A stretch of DNA of 44,738 nucleotides, taken from IMG/VR virus record IMGVR_UViG_3300034105_002198, positions 1 to 44,738 of that record; one strand, 5' to 3'. The notes beneath the pieces are model-generated. The model ran no database searches and was not told the origin of the DNA. It was given only the letters and a program-made list of their open reading frames with translations. Made by a program: the position numbers and the translations under genes. The stretch comes from a virus. Numbering within the stretch: position 1 is the first letter of the stretch; each line of letters starts with the position of its first letter. Shown in pieces: positions 40,175 to 44,738 of the stretch.

Positions 40175-41752
40175 CTACTTTGCCTCAAGTTTCTCAGTGG
40201 GTTTCTCTTCGTGTTTTGCAGTTTCAGCTACTTCGCCATTGCTAGGTCCACCGTCGCCGCCTTTGTTTAGAGTAATGAGGTAGTCAAACGGAACTCCGTC
40301 CTCGTGGCCTGGACCTTTCTTACTAGCCGCGTATTCCATAGCCCATGCAAGTTCGTCGATACGTGCTTTGACCATCTTACGACCCGACTTGCCACGTTCA
40401 GCCCAGAACTCTTCCCATGTGCCACAACCAGACTTAAGTCGCTCGAGTTGGAGGTTGCCTTCTTTGCCTTGGTCGACCGTGATCTTTGCGGGTCCCATCC
40501 AAGCGCATGAGTACGGGTTCTTCACTCCTTCTGGCACGACAATTTCACCCGATTGAATGCCTCGAGCTACGACCCACATGTAGAGCGGACGACATAACAA
40601 ACGAACTAGTAGGTCCTGCAGTTCCTCGAATAATCCTCCGGCTAGTGCTAGGATGGATCGGACGTTCGGGCCACTCGCATCGATCATCGACCAGACAAAC
40701 TCTGTAGTTGTACCGAAACCCGCTGCCAAGTCGCGTACTAAGAACTCGATGAATCCATTAAAGGTTGCACTCTCACGATTCGATGCCTCGAGTTTGAACT
40801 CCTCGTCCATCGCCAACTGGAGGATACCGCTACCACCGATGAAGTTGTCGAACGCGATGACCCGCTGCTTGCCATCGGACCCAGTAACCTTAGTCTTCTT
40901 GTAGGTCCCGCCGAATCCGACTGGACCGGCATCACCAGTCTTCTTGCGGATCGTCGCCGCGACGACAGAGTGAATCTTAGTCGCATGCTTTTCAAGCGTT
41001 GTCAGGTCCATGATGTCAAGGGCTGAATTGACTCCAGCATAGAGCCAAGTTAGACCGCGGATTTGCTGACTGCGCTCATAGTCGTAGACGTGCAATAACG
41101 CACTAGCCGGAATGATGTCTTCGTTCGACAAATCGAACTCACTGCGGTTACGGTCTGACAGTCGCTTGTAGGCCAGCACCGCTCCGTATTGGTCGCACTT
41201 GATGCCGTCACGGAATCCATCTTTGTCGAGTTCATGGTAGGCCGCCATTCGACTGCCGATGAACTGTGACTCAAGCCACTGGAACTGTGGGATTCCTCCG
41301 TTCTCAGACGCCTTGACTACAAAGCATTCGCCGTCGCGTAGCATCGACCTGAGCACGTTCTTCTGGAGCGTCCAGAAGTCGAGTCGACCAGAGATGTCGC
41401 AGAGCATAGCCGAATCTGCCCAGTCGCAGAAGTAGTCTTCGACTATGACATCAAACTCGACATCTCCGGTTGTCGGTATAGGACTGATACCTGTGCCGAC
41501 CGTGAACCTCGAAGTATTGTTGATCATGCCTCGTACAACACCGAGGTTGTTATAGAGCCAGCGGGCCTTACGCACCAACTGTTGACGTGTGAAGGCGGTG
41601 ATCTCGCGCCGCGAGTCAATTGGCATGCCGGATGTCGACGTGCGAACGTTGGAGTCTCCTGACCCCATGAACGGTTGGACCGATGACGACGAAACGTCGA
41701 CCGCCGACCCGAACCACGATTTAGGATTCAAGAACTTCAGTGAGGGAGGCAT
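40175..41752 (-). CDS. Portal protein
   Basis: A 525-aa portal protein of the lambda B family. The N-terminal region with RWLYNNLGVVRGMINNTSRFTV, the central segments LRDGECFVV and FQWLES, and the long C-terminal helices match. It forms the dodecameric gate for DNA entry and exit and sits just after terminase and the small connector gene. Confidence 0.9.
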   Translation of the reverse strand: MPPSLKFLNPKSWFGSAVDVSSSSVQPFMGSGDSNVRTSTSGMPIDSRREITAFTRQQLVRKARWLYNNLGVVRGMINNTSRFTVGTGISPIPTTGDVEFDVIVEDYFCDWADSAMLCDISGRLDFWTLQKNVLRSMLRDGECFVVKASENGGIPQFQWLESQFIGSRMAAYHELDKDGFRDGIKCDQYGAVLAYKRLSDRNRSEFDLSNEDIIPASALLHVYDYERSQQIRGLTWLYAGVNSALDIMDLTTLEKHATKIHSVVAATIRKKTGDAGPVGFGGTYKKTKVTGSDGKQRVIAFDNFIGGSGILQLAMDEEFKLEASNRESATFNGFIEFLVRDLAAGFGTTTEFVWSMIDASGPNVRSILALAGGLFEELQDLLVRLLCRPLYMWVVARGIQSGEIVVPEGVKNPYSCAWMGPAKITVDQGKEGNLQLERLKSGCGTWEEFWAERGKSGRKMVKARIDELAWAMEYAASKKGPGHEDGVPFDYLITLNKGGDGGPSNGEVAETAKHEEKPTEKLEAK

Positions 41753-42024
41753 GTGAAAGTGGGAACGGTGAATTTAACTGCATTGCCGTCGTAGGCTCGA
41801 AGCGCTTCTTGGAGTGCGACTAAGCGGTCCTCGGAGCTACGACCGACAGTCCAGGTGGACGAATGACCTTCAAAAGCCTCTTGAACTAACGATGAACCTT
41901 GGTCGACCTGCTCGGCCCCTAGCGCCAAATCGCGTTGTTCAACGAGCCAAACGCGGCCACTCCCTAAAGTGACTGCGTCTTTTTCTTCGGCCAATTCGTA
42001 ATAAACCTGTGCTAGCGGCGACAT
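41737..42024 (-). CDS. Small head-tail joining protein
   Basis: A 95-aa acidic helical protein. The size and position between large terminase and portal match gpW-type head completion proteins of lambda-like phages. No sequence motif supports it directly. It overlaps the portal start by 16 bp. Confidence 0.65.
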   Translation of the reverse strand: MSPLAQVYYELAEEKDAVTLGSGRVWLVEQRDLALGAEQVDQGSSLVQEAFEGHSSTWTVGRSSEDRLVALQEALRAYDGNAVKFTVPTFTCLPH

Positions 42025-42054
42025 ACGAGGCTCGCGTTTGTCAATCTGACAGTA

Positions 42055-43938
42055 TTACGTCGGCAAAGCCCACGGGTCGTGCGGCATTCTTGGAGCCTCG
42101 TCGAGTACCTTCGGTCCCTTGGGATCGGGAACTTCTTTGGGCGCACTACGCGAGTCACGTTCCGCTCTAAGGATCGGCAACATCACGTCGATTCCAGCGA
42201 GCAGGCACTTCTCGACATCACCTAAGTGGTTGTTGCCCTTTGCCGATTTCCATTCAAGGACCTTCTGACCTTTCTCGGTCTTCGTGTGCGTGAGTTGCTC
42301 ATCGGTCAGCTGAGCTTTGTATGCCTCGCCGATGTTCTGTGGCAAATACCACCCGGAACCCGTTTGCTTCTTGATCTTTGCGAGATAGAGTTGTTCTTTG
42401 TAAAGATCGTCCCGTAGTTGCACCGCGGGGATGAGAATGCCCTTGTGTTCGAAGTGAGTTTCGCGCACGGGTTGGAACAAACCGTGGTTCATCGATCGTC
42501 CTTGGCACGGGAAGAACAAGCCGGAACTCGCGATGCAGAAGTCGTAGACGCCTGACTCGCGTTTGGCTCGGAACCCTGAGTCGATGAGGCCTCGGAACGG
42601 TTGGGTCATCTCGCCGCTGGGTTGTCGATACCACCGCTCACGTAGTTCTGCTAAGTCCGCCCAGGTCGCGGCTTGACCGTAGTCGATGAGATACGAGTCC
42701 TCGTTGATCGAAACCCCACGCTGCCCCCACCAAAAACAGTCCTGTTGAACGTCGACCATCATGAGAATAAACTCCATCTCTGCCGGCAGTGTCCAGTTAG
42801 GGTCTCGCTCGTCGTAAACTTTATACTTCGGAGACGCATCGCGCACTCGCTCGACGTCGCTGATCGTGATGATCGTCGCGTGCGCAACGTAAGGCAATCC
42901 AAGGTAGTGATTGTAGAAATCGTGGATGCCACCCGCAGTGTCCTTGCCTTCGAGGAAAATGACCGCGATCTGGCCCCACGTCAGCGTTGGACTGTAGAGC
43001 GCCGATATGTGCCACGAGATGTGGCGACGAGGCGCGTTTGGATTCGTCTGAACCCATTTGCCGTCAACTACCATCTGGCCTTGTCGCCACTGCTCAACGT
43101 CGCAACCTTTGCTTGGACACGTCAACGAGGTAGTGTCACGAACCTTGTCAAGATCCCACTTGCCCTCAGCGTTGCGATTCGTCTCGCGATGGAAATTCAG
43201 ATGCTCGAACTTAAGCTCGAACTCGTGGCCGCAGACTGGACATGGCACGAAGTATTTGTGTTGCGTGCCTCGTAGGAAATACTTCCAGATGTTTCCCTCT
43301 GGAACTGTTGGCGTTGATATGCGTAGAATCTTGCGCGCATGCGAGTAGGAAATCGTCGAGGCCTCAGCGGTCGACATAGCCGGTGCGTCTCCCTCATCGC
43401 CTTCAGGCCAAGTGTCGACTTCGTCCTCGAACAGATAGCGAATCGGCCTGGACATCAAGTTCGCTGGCGAATTCGACCCTGTGAGCTCAAATGTGCACGA
43501 CTTGAAGTGCTGGACCAGCTTCTTAAAGTCGTGGTCATCGTCTGGCATCAACTCCTTAAGTGGTTCACATAGTTCAACACGGGGTTGCCACTCGCGCTCT
43601 GAGAACGACTGAGCTTTGGCGATCGTCGATGTGACGTAAAGACCGGGTCCTGGGTCCTCAGCGGCCGCGAACATCATGCAGTTGCCTAAGTAAGTCGTCC
43701 CGCCGACCTGACGCGACTTAGCCCCTGTGATTTCTTCGACGTATGGGTCTGAAAACCATTCGTGAGGACCCTTCATGTATGGCGTAAAGTTCACGTCATA
43801 CATGCCTGGCCTCGCGGTAAATCGCTTGTCGAGCCGCACATACTTTGCGCACCACTCATGCGTGTTGAGCTTAGTCTTTGGTTTCCATATTCGACCGCGC
43901 ACGTCGGCCATTGTGATGTTAGGGTCAGCTGTTTGCAT
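42055..43938 (-). CDS. Terminase large subunit, GpA family
   Basis: A 627-aa terminase. Walker A-like GAKSRQVGGT lies at about 72-81 (variant of the usual S-x-x-Q-x-GKT) and Walker B LFEDEVD at 168-174. A Cys cluster (CPVCGHEF ... CPSKGC) follows at about 237-280. The C-terminal nuclease domain includes LMMVDVQQD near residues 385-395. GpA-type terminases usually cut at cos sites. The gene overlaps the small terminase by 14 bp. Confidence 0.9.
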   Translation of the reverse strand: MQTADPNITMADVRGRIWKPKTKLNTHEWCAKYVRLDKRFTARPGMYDVNFTPYMKGPHEWFSDPYVEEITGAKSRQVGGTTYLGNCMMFAAAEDPGPGLYVTSTIAKAQSFSEREWQPRVELCEPLKELMPDDDHDFKKLVQHFKSCTFELTGSNSPANLMSRPIRYLFEDEVDTWPEGDEGDAPAMSTAEASTISYSHARKILRISTPTVPEGNIWKYFLRGTQHKYFVPCPVCGHEFELKFEHLNFHRETNRNAEGKWDLDKVRDTTSLTCPSKGCDVEQWRQGQMVVDGKWVQTNPNAPRRHISWHISALYSPTLTWGQIAVIFLEGKDTAGGIHDFYNHYLGLPYVAHATIITISDVERVRDASPKYKVYDERDPNWTLPAEMEFILMMVDVQQDCFWWGQRGVSINEDSYLIDYGQAATWADLAELRERWYRQPSGEMTQPFRGLIDSGFRAKRESGVYDFCIASSGLFFPCQGRSMNHGLFQPVRETHFEHKGILIPAVQLRDDLYKEQLYLAKIKKQTGSGWYLPQNIGEAYKAQLTDEQLTHTKTEKGQKVLEWKSAKGNNHLGDVEKCLLAGIDVMLPILRAERDSRSAPKEVPDPKGPKVLDEAPRMPHDPWALPT

Positions 43939-44671
43939 TCAAGTTCCCGCCCTTCTTGAAAATGGTCATGACCTTAATAACTTCCGCTTCGACTAGCAGC
44001 TCGATCGTCACTGGGTCGATCGCTCTTAACTCAGAGCGAGTGGATATACGTCGCGGTAGAGCTTCCAGTTCGACCTTCATCTCGCTGAATGTCCTGGACC
44101 ACACCGCGTCGACGTCAGTGACCCGCATAAGTTGCCCTGCTTCCTTCTCCGCAGTAGGAGCGATCTTGGCTAGTTTGCCCCACGCGTCGAGCATAGACTT
44201 CCATGTCTGCCACAGTTCGCGCTTCACAGCGGCGTCTGGCATGGTCTCGTAGGCTCGGTAGGCCTTGTCGCACTCCTGTTTCAACCGTTGGAGCTCGAGT
44301 TGGAATCCCTCGAGGACGTCGGTCGCTACAAGTTCAGGTGCTGAAGCACTTGTCGTTACCTTACCGGTTGGTCGCTGGTCTAGAACGTCGTCCTCCTCGT
44401 CCTCGTAACCGGGGACAACTTTGGCGGGAGTCGGTTGAACTGGTGCTTTGCGTGGGTTGAGCGGGGGCAGGCGGGTCATGTGCGCGAGCGCCCGCACACC
44501 CGACCAATCAGAACGTCGCGGGGACTTCTGCTTCATCAGGTCCTCGAGCAACATTTTCGGGTTGTCGAGGCGGTGACCTAATATCGCCCAGTTCCGCACA
44601 GTCGCTTCTGGAATACTATACGTCTTCGCATAGCGAGGTATCGTATAGAGGTATTTACGTGCTTGTGCCAT
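43925..44671 (-). CDS. Terminase small subunit
   Basis: A 248-aa protein. Residues about 9-30 (TIPRYAKTYSIPEATVRNWAI) form a helix-turn-helix like that of Nu1-type small terminases. A disordered middle (about 70-120, Asp/Glu/Pro-rich) is followed by a helical oligomerisation region. It binds the packaging site and recruits the large subunit, and it is the first gene of the packaging block. Confidence 0.8.
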   Translation of the reverse strand: MAQARKYLYTIPRYAKTYSIPEATVRNWAILGHRLDNPKMLLEDLMKQKSPRRSDWSGVRALAHMTRLPPLNPRKAPVQPTPAKVVPGYEDEEDDVLDQRPTGKVTTSASAPELVATDVLEGFQLELQRLKQECDKAYRAYETMPDAAVKRELWQTWKSMLDAWGKLAKIAPTAEKEAGQLMRVTDVDAVWSRTFSEMKVELEALPRRISTRSELRAIDPVTIELLVEAEVIKVMTIFKKGGNLNANS

Positions 44672-44726
44672 GTCGTTAATTAGGCCACCTGCGCGAAGTT
44701 ATGGGGCCCCGCTCATTTACGCTCGG

Positions 44727-44738
44727 TGACAAGAATGC
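44727..44738. repeat. 12-bp terminal direct repeat, right copy
   Basis: This is the right-hand copy of the 12-bp sequence that also opens the window. If the molecule is joined here, the small terminase gene ending at 44671 and the HTH-like gene at 154-684 are separated by only about 200 bp of non-coding DNA. Confidence 0.9.

Noticed and set aside
1-44738. Integrase, repressor or lysogeny module
   Set aside because: No tyrosine or serine recombinase motif, CI-like repressor or att-type pair was visible, so a temperate lifestyle is not supported.
1-44738. tRNA genes
   Set aside because: I saw no cloverleaf-like T-loop/acceptor pattern in the gaps; gaps are short and explained by promoters, hairpins and repeats. 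A tRNA scan would settle this.

Overview
The window looks like one complete genome of a tailed, siphovirus-like phage (Caudoviricetes). Every credible gene lies on the minus strand, so the genome reads from high to low coordinates. The first 12 bases are repeated as the last 12 bases, which means either that the contig closes into a circle or that the virion has short cohesive ends. I found no integrase, repressor, tRNA, IS element or CRISPR array, so a lytic lifestyle is the simplest reading. The host cannot be named. At the roughly 35 start codons I inspected there is essentially no Shine-Dalgarno sequence (one striking exception at 3335-3342), which suggests a host that depends little on SD pairing, as known for Bacteroidota and some Planctomycetota/Verrucomicrobiota. 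The putative promoters look sigma70-like rather than Bacteroidota-like.

Layout in transcription order. (1) 44671-37048, packaging and head: small and large (GpA-type) terminase, a small connector-like protein, portal, S49 head protease, coiled-coil scaffold, major capsid protein, and small structural proteins. (2) 37041-24467, neck, tail and fibres: several unnamed neck/tail genes, a 677-aa tape measure, tail-tip proteins, a 650-aa fibre-like protein, two tandem holin-like membrane peptides, and a collagen-like (Gly-X-Y) fibre. (3) 24433-23501, lysis: a possible spanin pair in overlapping frames and a GH108-type endolysin. (4) 23504-17538, recombination and replication: RuvC-like resolvase, an AAA ATPase, an SF2/SNF2-like helicase, an ATP-dependent DNA ligase and small basic proteins. 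(5) 17484-13797, the most unusual block: a small membrane protein, an SGNH-like hydrolase, an unknown 106-aa protein, a fold-type-II PLP enzyme and a protein resembling the aGPT-pyrophosphorylase (amino acid:DNA transferase) family. (6) 13669-10332, small accessory genes, a DUF2800-like PD-(D/E)XK nuclease and a repeat-tailed protein. (7) 10012-3325, the replisome: family A DNA polymerase, AEP-like primase and separate P-loop helicase, with zinc-cysteine proteins between them. (8) 3328-154, an iteron-rich origin candidate, a Nudix hydrolase, a dNMP kinase-like fusion, a thymidylate-synthase-fold enzyme with the Asp that marks dCMP specificity, and a final HTH-like protein.

Working model (inference). 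The dCMP hydroxymethylase-like enzyme, the kinase and the Nudix protein would build a modified cytosine nucleotide pool. The polymerase would incorporate it. The aGPT-like, PLP and SGNH-like proteins would then elaborate the base in DNA. This could be a cytosine-based counterpart of the known thymidine hypermodification pathways of phages such as ViI and M6. Expression appears to be organised by a repeated promoter block (TTTACG-N16-TAnnnT) found five times between gene groups, often next to GC-rich hairpins without U tracts.
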